From Trichocoleus desertorum NBK24 (GTDB lineage Bacteria > Cyanobacteriota > Cyanobacteriia > FACHB-46), in contig NZ_CP116619.1 of assembly GCF_030409055.1 (NCBI RefSeq), positions 3,759,628 through 3,823,627 of the forward strand: a stretch of DNA of 64,000 nt, read 5' to 3'. Each line of letters starts with the position of its first letter. Within the stretch, counting starts at the first letter, position 1. The notes under the pieces were generated by a model. It ran no database searches and was not told the DNA's origin. It saw only the letters and a list, made by a program, of their open reading frames with translations. Both the position numbers and the translations under genes were made by a program. Shown one piece after another: positions 9,728 to 18,996 of the stretch.

Positions 9728-10521
9728 GCTTCACTGCCTTCCCCGTTTGTATTCGAGATTGCTAGCAAGATACCAAGCTTTTTTACGTGACCGCTCACTA
9801 CTTGCACTTTATTAAGCATCATCCCTTTAGGGGCGTGATTTTTCAGAAATAGCTATCCCATAAACCAGCTTCAAAGGCCTGACGAACCTTTAGATTGCAA
9901 ATAGATTGCAAAGCAACGCCTTTCAAGACTAATTCGTCGCTAAGGAGTGCCGTACTAAAGTAACTGTGGTCAGACCGATTATCAGGCAGAAAGTTCGTTC
10001 CTTAGGGCGTTTGAGAGCATGAGTTTTTTATCTGAAATAGCAAGAATGAATTAGATGAACTTTTGTGGTTGAGGATAAATACTTACTGTTTTAAGTTTGT
10101 AATTGAGGATAAATACTTACTGATTTAGGTTGCAATATTGAATTCCATAATTGCTGTAGCTCTTGAGCAACTTATTGAGTCATTTATTGAGTTACTTTTT
10201 ATATCTATCTAAGGGGATCAGCACTTCAAGTTCACTGAAACCCTTGAAGCGGTGAGCGATTCGGCTTCTACCTCTACCAAAAGACAGAGATCATAGAACT
10301 CTCTAATTGCTTCCCTAATTCGCTCGTTCTTCATTAGTTAGCGTCACTTCTTAGTGATCCCTCAATTGTGTAACAAAGGCTGCTTTCTGTTTTAGTGAAA
10401 TATCAAATAACTTAATGATCGTTCTCTCTATCTAGTGATAAGCTTTTAGGAATCAAGCGAAGATGTGAACTAAACACATCAATCGCAAATTTAAAAAAGC
10501 TTAATCTCGGGGAGAAACACC
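9728..10521. other. Long intergenic region without a recognised gene
   Basis: About 790 bp of AT-rich, HIP1-free sequence between the divergent genes 5807-9727 (minus) and 10522-10728 (plus). It contains the 34-bp tandem repeat listed separately and a short tandem AGATTGCAAA[T/G] near 9893-9914. No open frame in it looks like protein. It probably holds the promoter and a long leader of the small gene at 10522. Confidence 0.5.
10063..10130. repeat. Two-unit 34-bp imperfect tandem repeat
   Basis: Two adjacent 34-nt units, 10063-10096 and 10097-10130, share the identical 20-mer TTGAGGATAAATACTTACTG (10069-10088 and 10103-10122). They differ at only a few positions outside it. They sit about 400 bp upstream of the small gene at 10522 in otherwise unstructured sequence. 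Confidence 0.8.
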
Positions 10522-10728
10522 ATGGCTATTACAGATAACTATAATGTTCAGATTGAATCGGGAACCCGTAACCACAAGGGTTTCTTCATTGAAGATACAG
10601 ACTATAAATTAGTTGGGATTGATCAATCAGGCTGGGCGCTGATTTGCATGAATGATGCTGTTTGCCATTACGTTGATCCTGACAACCTCAAGGTTCTGGC
10701 TGATGGTTCGGTAGAAATCGCCGAGTAG
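10522..10728 (+). CDS. Small conserved-looking protein, 68 residues
   Basis: An acidic, soluble 68-residue protein beginning MAITDNYNVQIESGT. It has a GGGGAGA-type ribosome binding site at about 10508-10514 and an intrinsic terminator just after it. The clean gene boundaries argue that it is real and separately transcribed. No domain is recognised. It appears to be a small beta-rich domain (KGFFIEDTDYKLVGIDQSGW). Confidence 0.7.
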   Translation: MAITDNYNVQIESGTRNHKGFFIEDTDYKLVGIDQSGWALICMNDAVCHYVDPDNLKVLADGSVEIAE

Positions 10729-10770
10729 TCACGGTTTAAGCAGCAGTCTTAAACTTCATTCCTGTTAATC

Positions 10771-10800
10771 GGCTGTCCATAAGGGCAGCCTCTCTTTTTT
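10771..10800 (+). terminator. Intrinsic terminator after the 68-residue gene
   Basis: The stem GGCTGTCC / GGGCAGCC closes an ATAA loop and is followed by TCTCTTTTTT. It lies 42 bp after the stop codon of the gene at 10522-10728. Confidence 0.85.
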
Positions 10801-10852
10801 GAAGCTTATCCGAATTGATGAACTGGGGAATCTTGATAGTAAGCCAGAGCCA

Positions 10853-12283
10853 TTACCCCCTTGAGATTAAGGAGTGATGACAAGTTAAGGTAACGGTAAA
10901 GGTTGTACCTTGTTCCGGTTGACTGTCAACGCAAAGACTCCCTTGATGATTTTCCACAATAGCTTGAGCGATCGCCAGTCCTAAGCCAGAACCCGTGGTG
11001 GCAGGTTTGGCGATGCTAGTTTCGGCGTTTTCGTGAGTGCGGGCGGGGTCTACTCGATAGAAGCGATCGAAGATATAGGGCAACGCCTCTGGCGGAATGC
11101 CAATGCCTGTATCTCTCACTTGGATTTGCAACTGCACGATATGATTGCGCTTCACCTGCTGTAGCATCACTTCAACCCGTCCGCTACTGGGCGTATACTG
11201 CACGGCATTGCCGACCAGATTGGTAAATAGGCGGGCCAGTTGATCGCGATCGCCCTGTAAGGTAAAAGGCTCTGGCGGAATTTCGCCTTTACTCCCGTTG
11301 CGTGGACGAGTCTCAGGGCGAGGCTCTAACGGGTATTCTGCTGGCTCCTCTATATCTAAGGATAAAAATACGCCTTTTTCTAAAGCGATCGCTTGTTGTT
11401 CTTCCACCACATCGATCAGCAGTGCATCCAAAGCCACGGTAGTCCAACGAGGCTGCACCATACCACTGTCTTGTCGCGCTAAAAAAAGTAGATCATCAAC
11501 TAGTCGCCCTAATCGCCGAGTTAGTCGTTCTACCACCTGAAGCTGTTGCTGTTGCCACTGTGGATCAGGATTGGGGTCAGAGAGGGCCACCTGTACATTG
11601 GTCTGAATCGTGGCGATCGGGTTTCTCAATTCGTGGGAGGCATCGGCTGTAAATTGTTTGAGTTGTTGGTAAGACGCTTGCACTGGCTGCATGGCTAACC
11701 CAGACAACAACCACCCAATAGCGGCAACTGCTACAACCATCAGCCCAGTTCCCAAGCTCAAGTCAAGGATTAACTGCCGAATCGGTTTCGTCACTTCAAA
11801 CCAGGGATGACTGACCCGCAAATAGCCCAACACTTGCCGCCCCACCTGCACTCGTTGCGTCACTTGCCGCAGCAGATCGGGTTCTTGGGTGCCATCGCTC
11901 GGCTGGGGTGGTAGATGTACCGTTTCGCCTGCACTATTGGGATGCAAAGGTACATTCAATGGAGCCGAGAGAGTAGACCACAACAGTTCGCCTTCAGGAC
12001 TGAACCACTCTAAGTCAATGTGGTCATCTTCTACGGTGTCGGCATTATTGCGAAAACTGGCCTCTATATTGATCCGTAAAGGGCCACCTTCTTTGTGAAA
12101 ATTTACTGGTTCCAAGACCAGCGATCGCTGAATCACTTCCACGACATGATTTAGCGTGTCGTCAATCCGCTCAATCAAAGTGCTACGCACATAGAAATAG
12201 AAGCCGCTGGCAAACAACAGCAGGAGCACTGCGGTCACGATCGTGTACCACAAAGCTAAGCGCCGACGAGTCGTTTGAAACAT
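10853..12283 (-). CDS. Membrane sensor histidine kinase (RppB/NrsS-like)
   Basis: A 476-residue two-transmembrane kinase. TM1 is about residues 9-31, an extracytoplasmic sensor region covers about 32-175, and TM2 about 176-198. HisKA follows with His217 in DASHELRNP, then HATPase with N box (NLVGNAVQYTP) and GTGSGLGL-type G box. The H box has Asn where most have Thr (HELRNP). The architecture and N terminus resemble the cyanobacterial RppB/NrsS kinases. Those normally sit next to their response regulator, but none is adjacent here, so this copy is an orphan within the window. Confidence 0.85.
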   Translation of the reverse strand: MFQTTRRRLALWYTIVTAVLLLLFASGFYFYVRSTLIERIDDTLNHVVEVIQRSLVLEPVNFHKEGGPLRINIEASFRNNADTVEDDHIDLEWFSPEGELLWSTLSAPLNVPLHPNSAGETVHLPPQPSDGTQEPDLLRQVTQRVQVGRQVLGYLRVSHPWFEVTKPIRQLILDLSLGTGLMVVAVAAIGWLLSGLAMQPVQASYQQLKQFTADASHELRNPIATIQTNVQVALSDPNPDPQWQQQQLQVVERLTRRLGRLVDDLLFLARQDSGMVQPRWTTVALDALLIDVVEEQQAIALEKGVFLSLDIEEPAEYPLEPRPETRPRNGSKGEIPPEPFTLQGDRDQLARLFTNLVGNAVQYTPSSGRVEVMLQQVKRNHIVQLQIQVRDTGIGIPPEALPYIFDRFYRVDPARTHENAETSIAKPATTGSGLGLAIAQAIVENHQGSLCVDSQPEQGTTFTVTLTCHHSLISRG

Positions 12284-12507
12284 AATCAGTTAATATAAGT
12301 TAATATTAAGGAAATAGACCCTCGCTTCAGTCGCAAAATCTAGCTGCGTTGTTTTGTCAACGGAACAAGAGATGGCCTTGGATGGGCTAAAGATTCTGTG
12401 CTACCGTGTCTAGTGAGCATTAAGTTTCGGCTGACGGGTTTGTTCTTTGATTGACAGGCATCTCTCCGAATCTCAATCTCTACACTTTTCTGATTCTGGA
12501 GTTTTCC

Positions 12508-12843
12508 ATGTCAATCTACATCGGCAACCTATCTTATGAAGTGACGCAAGAAGATGTGAGTGACATCTTCTCAGAATATGGTACGGTGAAGCGGGTTCAA
12601 CTTCCCGTGGACCGCGAAACTGGCCGTATGCGTGGCTTTGGTTTTGTTGAAATGTCAAGCGACGCAGAAGAAACCGCAGCGATCGAAGCTCTAGATGGAG
12701 CTGAATGGATGGGCCGCGACCTGAAGGTTAACAAAGCGAAGCCCCGTGAAGAGAGAAGCCCCGGCGGTGGTGGCGGTGGTAATCGCCGAAGCGGTGGTGG
12801 CGGTGGCGGTGGCAGCAGAGATGGATTTTCTCGTCGCTACTAA
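12508..12843 (+). CDS. RRM-type RNA-binding protein with Gly-rich tail
   Basis: A 111-residue protein with one RNA recognition motif: RNP2 IYIGNL at residues 3-8 and RNP1 RGFGFVEM near 43-50. It ends in a Gly-rich/RG tail after about residue 84. This is the Rbp family of cyanobacteria, linked by published work to cold response and RNA handling. The ATG at 12508 is chosen because [10 protein letters not shown] is the family start; the frame extends upstream but without similarity. About 220 bp of non-coding sequence precede it, consistent with the long, cold-regulated leaders known for rbp genes. rpsU follows 137 bp downstream, a pairing common in cyanobacteria. Confidence 0.92.
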   Translation: MSIYIGNLSYEVTQEDVSDIFSEYGTVKRVQLPVDRETGRMRGFGFVEMSSDAEETAAIEALDGAEWMGRDLKVNKAKPREERSPGGGGGGNRRSGGGGGGGSRDGFSRRY

Positions 12844-12980
12844 ACCTTCCTTAAAGCTTAGGGTTTAACTTAAAGTTGTGGGCGAGTGAGGCAGGGGCCA
12901 GCCGTTGTCTCACTCTGCTAGAAATATACTGGGGTGATTCACAACCACCTAGCAAGTAATGAAGCTCAGGAGGCAATCGC

Positions 12981-13166
12981 ATGACCCAGGTGACTGTTGG
13001 CGAAAACGAAGGAATAGAGTCGGCGCTGCGTCGATTTAAGCGTCAGGTCTCCAAAGCAGGAATCTTTTCGGATATTAGACGGCGACGACACTTTGAGACT
13101 CCGATCGAGAAAAAGAAGCGCAAAGCGATCGCTAGAAGACGAAAGAGACGTTTTAACTCAGCCTAA
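12981..13166 (+). CDS. rpsU: Small ribosomal subunit protein bS21
   Basis: A 61-residue bS21 with the conserved core [16 protein letters not shown] and a very basic C terminus ([15 protein letters not shown]). It has a good Shine-Dalgarno (CAGGAGG at about 12968). It lies downstream of the RRM gene, as in many cyanobacteria, and is followed by a strong bidirectional hairpin region. Confidence 0.95.
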   Translation: MTQVTVGENEGIESALRRFKRQVSKAGIFSDIRRRRHFETPIEKKKRKAIARRRKRRFNSA

Positions 13167-13182
13167 TTCAGCCAGTTAAATA

Positions 13183-13250
13183 AACCGCTATTATCCCCAC
13201 AGCGGTTGAACAGTAGGAGTGTAGTGAGCGATCGCTACACTCCTATCGTT
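13183..13250. terminator. Two hairpins between convergent rpsU and GH15 gene
   Basis: The first stem is AACCGCT (13183-13189) with AGCGGTT (13201-13207). The second is a perfect 11-bp stem, TAGGAGTGTAG (13214-13224) with CTACACTCCTA (13235-13245), followed by TCGTTTT. The second loop contains part of a HIP1 octamer. Placed between converging genes, they probably terminate both. Confidence 0.75.
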
Positions 13251-13265
13251 TTAAGTACGCTTTAC

Positions 13266-16200
13266 TTACACTGGATTGGCTTGACCCAACTGAGCCAGGA
13301 ACTGCAAAGCCTTCACTACATAGCTAGCACAGAGGTACGGTGAAGTGTCATAGAACGATCGCCAAGCTGAGGCTTTGTATTGGGGGTATTGCTCCGCGCG
13401 ATCGGGAAATTTGTCTAGCCAAGATAGACGTACGGCGTGACCGATCAATACGTCGAGTACAATCAGTTCTTCAATTTGGAGGTTGGGGTTGCGTTCTGCG
13501 ATCGCTGCCAATTCCATCAAAGTTTCGATGTTGACTTGGCGATACTCTGGAGCCTGAATTTTGTTCAGCAAATGCTCCACTCGCAATGCAAAATTGGGTT
13601 CTCCAGGCGTCATTTCCGCCAAAATTAAATGACTGTCTAGACGGTTGCGCCGCTCTAGCTTGTCGCCAATTACTAAGCCTTTGCAGTGTTTTAACAGTCG
13701 CCAAACTTTGAAGTAAAAGTCTTCTGGCACACGATTGAGAGCGCCATCGAGTTGGCGTTTTTGCAACCAACTACCCATCGGCGATTCAGCCTCAGATTGC
13801 TCTGGCAGCACCACCCACTCGATCGCCTGTTGTTGTTTGACGTGCAGCGATTCTTGCTGGAACAGAGTCTGATTCAAACCTTCGTATCCCGCTAAAACCT
13901 GGCGGAGGCGCATTTTTAGCTCAAAGGGGCTGAGTTCCATCAAGTGTTCGTAAGCTTCGTCTTGGGTGACTTGCAATTCACGGGACAAAGCAGTGGTAAT
14001 TAATAAGATCAGGTAGCCTACTCGCAGGGTCAGCAAACCATCGAACAGTTGTGGCTCTGATTGGATTAGCAAACCGCAGTAGATCAAGATTTCTTGAGTG
14101 AGGACGCGATCGCGAATGTCTTCGCCGCAGAACTCCTTGATTTTGTCGATGACCTCGGTGTAAGACATAGGACGGGTAATCAAGGAAGCTTCACTGTAGG
14201 ACTTGCCCACCGTAATTTGCTTTTGCCGCACCAAAATATCGGTCACCGCATCCGATAAACCAATATCTACTTTATTGAGCAAACCTGCTGCCCGCCGAAC
14301 TACCGCCCACAATTGCAACGTTCCAGCTTTGGTGTAGACCTCATTGAGGAGATCAACTACTGTCACCGAGCGTTGTGGGCCTTCAAACCCCGTCTCAAAC
14401 TCTAACCCTCGCAACCTGACCAAAGTTTGTAAGAGTTCAATTTGCTCGTAGATGTTTTCTGTTTCCCGCAAACTGCTCAGCAGCAAATCGATGTTGGTTT
14501 CACATTCCAAGACAAATTCCTGGGTGTAACCCAAGGGGCCGCTCTTCTCTGGATTGAACGCCAAGTAGGAGAAAACAGGCGAAGCATCTTGAACTGAGGT
14601 GGTAGAAAACTTAAAATTATGCAGAAAGTCGATCCGCTCAACTCCTGCCGTCAGGATCAGTTGGTTAAGTCGTCCCAATCGAACCGCAATGCCATTGCAG
14701 TAGCCATTCTGCAACTCTTGCATCAAGTCTAAAAGTGCTCCGCGACCTGTTTCTAGCATTGCTTTGGTGATTAGTAATGTCAGGGTGGGTCTACCGAGTT
14801 GACACCAATGGGATTGAATATAGGCCAGCTCACTTTTGATCTGGGCAACTAGGAAGTGGTAGTCCAGTGTTAGATAAAACTGTTGAGGGTCGAGGCAAGA
14901 TGGCAAGAAGGCAATCGTTTCGCCACAAATGCGGAAGACGCGGCAAGTGGTGAGACTGCGGAGCCGTCGTATAGGGCGACCGCTCAGAGCCAGTTTGTCG
15001 TTGCGACCAATCTGAGTGTACGCTGCCGATAACTCAGTGGCATGACGAACTTGTAACGGTTCTACCTGCTTCGGAGTTTGGGTGGCGATACCATAGGCCG
15101 CGAGTTTCTCCTGAATGGCTTCATCCTCGGCTAGCAAGGCAATCTGAATTAGGGGTTCGCGATGTCGCCCGACGCACAGATGCCGTCCTAGCGGATCAAT
15201 ATCTCCTAAGGCAATTAAACCGTCGCTGAGCATACAGCCAAGAAAATAAAGGCTCTGTGCCCAAACCAGAGGGATGTTTTCATTGGGTAAACGCTTCTGG
15301 CTCTGGGGTTTTTGACGCTCGGCATCAATACTTTCCTGGGGGACGTAGTACAGTTCTGGCAGCAGTTGCAGACCATCTTGCTCGACAAGCAATGTTTTCA
15401 ACTTGGCTTGGTAGTCTTCTACTTGAGCGCGATCGCCTTGGAACAAGCCGTCCAGCAGTAGATAGGTGAAGAATAACGGCCACTCACACTCCACATGCTC
15501 GAACTGCTTCAACTCCCAAGGTTCGTAGTGCAAACGAGTGGTGTCCTCTAGAACGGTCTGGTGACCGTCTCGCAAGAAACGCTTACAGCCGTACTTGCCT
15601 TGCAGCTTTTTAATGATGGCGTTGCGAGTCCGCTCCATCAATGAGCGATCTTCCACAGCGAAGGCAGGAAAGCCAATCACACTCAACAAAGCCGCATCAA
15701 TTTCTTTAGAGCCAGATTCCCGTGGCAATAGAGATTCCAGAGTGATTCGTGCCCGCGCAATTTCATCGGGTAACACGTGAATGACTGACGCTTGGCTACC
15801 CCGCACACCAAATAAATCTAGGCCATTAATTGCCTCTAGCGCCGCCTTCGCCATGCCGATGGAGCTAGCATTCAGCTCTGGATTGCCGTGGTTGGTTTTG
15901 TTGCCCCGTTCCCAAATGCCGTAGTCTGGGGTGCGGTAAGCCCGCCCAATGTAGTAGACCAAATTCTGAATAAAGTTGACTTCGTCAAGGCTATAGACAA
16001 TTGAGAGGCCAGAAGCGGTCATCTGAGCCAAGATCAACAAAAACAAGGAGGTGGCATCGAGTTGCAGGTGGCCCCATTCCCCATCTCCCACCACCGTATC
16101 GCCAGTGTGGGTGTCGTACTTGGCGTGGAGTGCATCTAGGGCTGATTGCGTCGCCTTAAACTTCTCGACTTTGTGGGTCTGCCGCATCATAGCGAACAAC

Positions 16201-16475
16201 AAGCCGCGCATTAACTTCACGACGCTGTGCTCTAGTTCGTAGGTACGACCTTGATCTTCGTCCACTTTGCGGTAAGCCAGCGCTAACCCCCACACGGCCA
16301 GAATGCTATAGACGTTATCCCTAACCCAGGCATCGGTGTAGTCGCCGTGGGCATTGACCGCTGTGCTTGCGGGTAGCAGCCCTGTTATGGGATTTTGGCG
16401 CGTCAGGATGATGGTGTTGATTTGGCGGTAGTAGTCATCTAATCGCGCTTGCAAATCAAGGGATGCGGTTGCCAT
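13266..16475 (-). CDS. GH15-related / phosphorylase-kinase-alpha-like protein
   Basis: A 1069-residue protein whose N-terminal ~450 residues match the (alpha/alpha)6 glucoamylase-like domain of glycoside hydrolase family 15, with the motif AHGDYTDAWVRDN near residue 43. The long C-terminal half resembles the regulatory alpha/beta subunits of phosphorylase kinase. Such GH15-PHK-like proteins are widespread in cyanobacteria but their role is not firmly established; a role in glycogen or glucan handling is likely. No signal peptide is seen. It is convergent with rpsU. Confidence 0.85.
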   Translation of the reverse strand: MATASLDLQARLDDYYRQINTIILTRQNPITGLLPASTAVNAHGDYTDAWVRDNVYSILAVWGLALAYRKVDEDQGRTYELEHSVVKLMRGLLFAMMRQTHKVEKFKATQSALDALHAKYDTHTGDTVVGDGEWGHLQLDATSLFLLILAQMTASGLSIVYSLDEVNFIQNLVYYIGRAYRTPDYGIWERGNKTNHGNPELNASSIGMAKAALEAINGLDLFGVRGSQASVIHVLPDEIARARITLESLLPRESGSKEIDAALLSVIGFPAFAVEDRSLMERTRNAIIKKLQGKYGCKRFLRDGHQTVLEDTTRLHYEPWELKQFEHVECEWPLFFTYLLLDGLFQGDRAQVEDYQAKLKTLLVEQDGLQLLPELYYVPQESIDAERQKPQSQKRLPNENIPLVWAQSLYFLGCMLSDGLIALGDIDPLGRHLCVGRHREPLIQIALLAEDEAIQEKLAAYGIATQTPKQVEPLQVRHATELSAAYTQIGRNDKLALSGRPIRRLRSLTTCRVFRICGETIAFLPSCLDPQQFYLTLDYHFLVAQIKSELAYIQSHWCQLGRPTLTLLITKAMLETGRGALLDLMQELQNGYCNGIAVRLGRLNQLILTAGVERIDFLHNFKFSTTSVQDASPVFSYLAFNPEKSGPLGYTQEFVLECETNIDLLLSSLRETENIYEQIELLQTLVRLRGLEFETGFEGPQRSVTVVDLLNEVYTKAGTLQLWAVVRRAAGLLNKVDIGLSDAVTDILVRQKQITVGKSYSEASLITRPMSYTEVIDKIKEFCGEDIRDRVLTQEILIYCGLLIQSEPQLFDGLLTLRVGYLILLITTALSRELQVTQDEAYEHLMELSPFELKMRLRQVLAGYEGLNQTLFQQESLHVKQQQAIEWVVLPEQSEAESPMGSWLQKRQLDGALNRVPEDFYFKVWRLLKHCKGLVIGDKLERRNRLDSHLILAEMTPGEPNFALRVEHLLNKIQAPEYRQVNIETLMELAAIAERNPNLQIEELIVLDVLIGHAVRLSWLDKFPDRAEQYPQYKASAWRSFYDTSPYLCASYVVKALQFLAQLGQANPV

Positions 16476-16862
16476 GTTTCGGTTACTTGGAGAACTGAGC
16501 CTAAAGTTGTAGAAGTCAATTTTAGTCTTTCGGCTACGCTTGAGTGATGCGATCGCGGCGTTGCCAAAGCCTGCTGAGCTACAGGCTGAGTGCCTTTATT
16601 ATCCCTGGTTTAAGAACGATTTATACCAAAGACGCGATCGCTGTGCCCCCTGCTTCCGCCTCAGTAATTTCACCATATCTTCACCCAAAGATTCAGCTCC
16701 CTACCCGCATCTTTACGAGGGATCGGGTAGAACAAGAGTGAGGACAAAAGAAAGAGATGAAATCGATCATTTGGCAGAAGTGGTCTGCTCGGCCAAATCG
16801 ATATCTTGAGCTTAGGAGCAGACAATTTACTCGTTCTTACTCCGATTCGTGAGGTAGTGTCT
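16476..16862. other. Intergenic region, no gene recognised
   Basis: About 390 bp upstream of the divergent GH15-like gene and the small gene at 16863. Open frames here have composition unlike protein. An imperfect inverted repeat, TTTGGC near 16770 with GCCAAA near 16793, could be a terminator or operator. Confidence 0.4.
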
Positions 16863-16997
16863 ATGTCTCGTCGTTGTAATCAAAACAAATCTCCCTTTCT
16901 AAAGATTGTTTATTCTCAAGTAAAAGTAAACGGTAAAGTTGAACTCGTTCCAATGGAAATGTACGCCGATGGTTCACTCAAGCGCTGTGAATACTAA
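16863..16997 (+). CDS. Small basic protein, 44 residues
   Basis: A short open frame starting MSRRCNQNKSPF and ending MYADGSLKRCEY. It has two Cys residues near the ends (C5 and C42) and a sensible amino-acid composition. The ATG at 16863 has a GAGG-like sequence at 16850-16853. It is too short for firm assignment and no family is recognised. Confidence 0.5.
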   Translation: MSRRCNQNKSPFLKIVYSQVKVNGKVELVPMEMYADGSLKRCEY

Positions 16998-17276
16998 AAC
17001 TATCAAATCTTGCTTTTGAGTTGTTTTCTGTAATTTAAGTTTCATTCAAGCGATCGCTTTTCCCAATTATTTTGATTAGCTTGATCTGCACATTGTTGAG
17101 GTTTGATCAGTGTTTCAGTTCCTCGTTGTTAAACTAACATCTTTTCCCAATAAGTCAGATTAGTTCAGCACTAAGGAAGCTTAAGCTGATTCTTTAGTAC
17201 GAATTACGTACAGAGTTTTCCAGATATAATAGAAGTTGTTTGGTGGTCTTGAAGATGACCTCAAATTGAGACAACT

Positions 17277-17531
17277 ATGCTAAAAACATTTAAGGCTTGG
17301 TTGAAAGGCAGCCGTTTAGAGTGGATTGACGATGTGCCTGATTTAGGGCAAGAGATGCTTCAGGTTCATGTCACACTTCTTGATCAGCAGCCAACCCTAG
17401 AACCAAAAACACGTGGGCAAAGAATGGCTGAAATATTAGCAGAGCTTGCTACGACTCAAGCCTTGAGTGAAGTTGATCCAGTTTTATGGCAACAAGAAAC
17501 TCGGCAAGACCGCTCATTGTCAGGGCGATAA
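17277..17531 (+). CDS. Probable antitoxin of a VapBC-type pair
   Basis: An 84-residue protein directly upstream (3 bp gap) of a PIN-domain toxin. It is therefore the likely antitoxin that binds and neutralises the nuclease and represses the operon. The sequence (FKAWLKGSRLEWID near the N terminus and a Gln/Thr-rich C terminus) does not show a clear AbrB, RHH or Phd signature. The role is inferred from position. Confidence 0.65.
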   Translation: MLKTFKAWLKGSRLEWIDDVPDLGQEMLQVHVTLLDQQPTLEPKTRGQRMAEILAELATTQALSEVDPVLWQQETRQDRSLSGR

Positions 17532-17534
17532 AAC

Positions 17535-17906
17535 GTGCTTCTCGACAGCAATATTATTATTTATTCTGCGCAGCCAGAGTATGATCACTTACGTGACTTA
17601 ATTGCTGAGCATTCTTCCGCTGTATCAGCCCTCAGTTACCTTGAGGTGTTGGGCTATCACCTACTAACAGAGCAACAACGCCAGTATTTTGAAGAGTTTT
17701 TTCAAGCTGCCCAAGTTCTGCTGATCTCGCCAGATGTATTAAGCCAAGCAGTAGCTTTGAAACAACGGAGACGAATGACTCTAGGAGATGCAATCATTGC
17801 AGGAACTGCATTGCTGTATGACTTAACCTTGATAACTAGAAACGTAGAAGATTTTCGTTGGATTGCTAAACTAAATTTGCTGAATCCATTCGACATCAAT
17901 CCATAA
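17535..17906 (+). CDS. PIN-domain toxin (VapC family)
   Basis: A 123-residue PIN-domain ribonuclease. The expected acidic residues are present: Asp4 in LLDSNIIIY, Glu in SYLEVLGY near residue 37, Asp in LGDAIIAGTA near 83, and Asp in NVEDFRW near 103. VapC toxins cleave RNA, often tRNA, when freed from the antitoxin. The GTG at 17535 follows the antitoxin stop by 3 bp, so the two genes are co-expressed. Catalytic residues are intact, so it should be active. Confidence 0.85.
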   Translation: MLLDSNIIIYSAQPEYDHLRDLIAEHSSAVSALSYLEVLGYHLLTEQQRQYFEEFFQAAQVLLISPDVLSQAVALKQRRRMTLGDAIIAGTALLYDLTLITRNVEDFRWIAKLNLLNPFDINP

Positions 17907-18187
17907 GACGCTTGAAAGCTGCTACTGGGCTCGCGGAAGTGATGCGATCGCCCTTCTGGGCCTGCGTATAGTCCAGGGTCTTGTGTTATCTTTGCGTATT
18001 AGAATTTACTTGACACGTAATTTGTCAGGATTTGATCCGATCGCGCCTGTAATGGGTAGTTGAAACGAAAACTGCGAAACCAGCAGGAATTTAGTAGCGC
18101 TCTGAGCTAGAGTGCGGTAAAATCTAGCGCCTGAGAGGGCTACTCAACGACCCTTACTAGATGCGTGAGGCAGTGCAAGTGCGATCT

Positions 18188-18952
18188 ATGTCTGAAGCAC
18201 CCAAACCATTTCCTGTGCTGGGTCTCCCAGTTCACCTATCGAACGATTATGCAGGTTGGCTGGCGGCTCGTCTGCAAGAGAAGCGGGGGGTGCATGTCGT
18301 CACGCTCAATGCTGAAATGACTATGCAGGCAGAAGACTCCCCTGCTTTGGCTAACATTATTCGTCAAGCAGAACTAGTGATTCCCGATGGGGCTGGGGTG
18401 GTGCTGTACCTGCGATCGCAAGGGCGACGGGTAGAACGGTGCCCAGGCATTGAACTAGCAGAAGCACTCCTCCAAAAAGCAGGACAAGCGGCAGAACCTT
18501 GGCCCGTGTTCTTTTATGGCGGCGCTCCTGGCGTGGCGGAAACTGCGGCAAACCGTTGGCAAGAGCAAGTTCCGGGGTTGGCGATCGCGGGAGTTCAGAA
18601 TGGTTTTCTTCCGGCTGAAGCTCAGCCAGAGTTTCGGCAAATGCTACAAACCTTACAACCTCGCTTAATCTTTGTGGGCTTGGGCGTGCCTCGCCAAGAG
18701 TTGTGGATTGCTGAACATCGCCACCTCTGCCCAGAAGCGATCTGGATTGGGGTAGGCGGTAGCTTTGACATTTGGGCAGGCGAGAAATCGCGGGCACCCG
18801 CTTGGCTGCGAGACAACCATTTGGAATGGGTCTATCGGCTCTATAAGGAACCTTGGCGGTGGCGACGGATGCTAGCGTTACCAAAATTTGCAATTCGCGC
18901 CCTAATTTATCGTTTTACCCAAAGACATCCCGTCACGCAACGAGTACCATAA
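18188..18952 (+). CDS. WecG/TagA/CpsF family glycosyltransferase
   Basis: A 254-residue GT26-family enzyme that transfers a sugar (ManNAc or related) to a lipid-linked acceptor in cell-surface polysaccharide synthesis. Visible motifs are VVTLNAEM with the family Thr-Asn pair, IPDGAGVV, FYGGAPG, VGLGVPRQELW and VGGSFDIWAG. The ATG at 18188 (MSEAPKPF) is preferred over the in-frame ATG at 18161. Downstream ftsE starts 44 bp later on the same strand. Confidence 0.9.
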   Translation: MSEAPKPFPVLGLPVHLSNDYAGWLAARLQEKRGVHVVTLNAEMTMQAEDSPALANIIRQAELVIPDGAGVVLYLRSQGRRVERCPGIELAEALLQKAGQAAEPWPVFFYGGAPGVAETAANRWQEQVPGLAIAGVQNGFLPAEAQPEFRQMLQTLQPRLIFVGLGVPRQELWIAEHRHLCPEAIWIGVGGSFDIWAGEKSRAPAWLRDNHLEWVYRLYKEPWRWRRMLALPKFAIRALIYRFTQRHPVTQRVP

Positions 18953-18996
18953 TCTCTACGTCACAATCACGCTGCTCAAAGGCACTGTTTTCCTCT

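Noticed and set aside
16540-16809. 89-codon frame between the GH15-like gene and the small gene at 16863
   Set aside because: No family resemblance, erratic composition and an overlapping equally long alternative frame; kept as intergenic.
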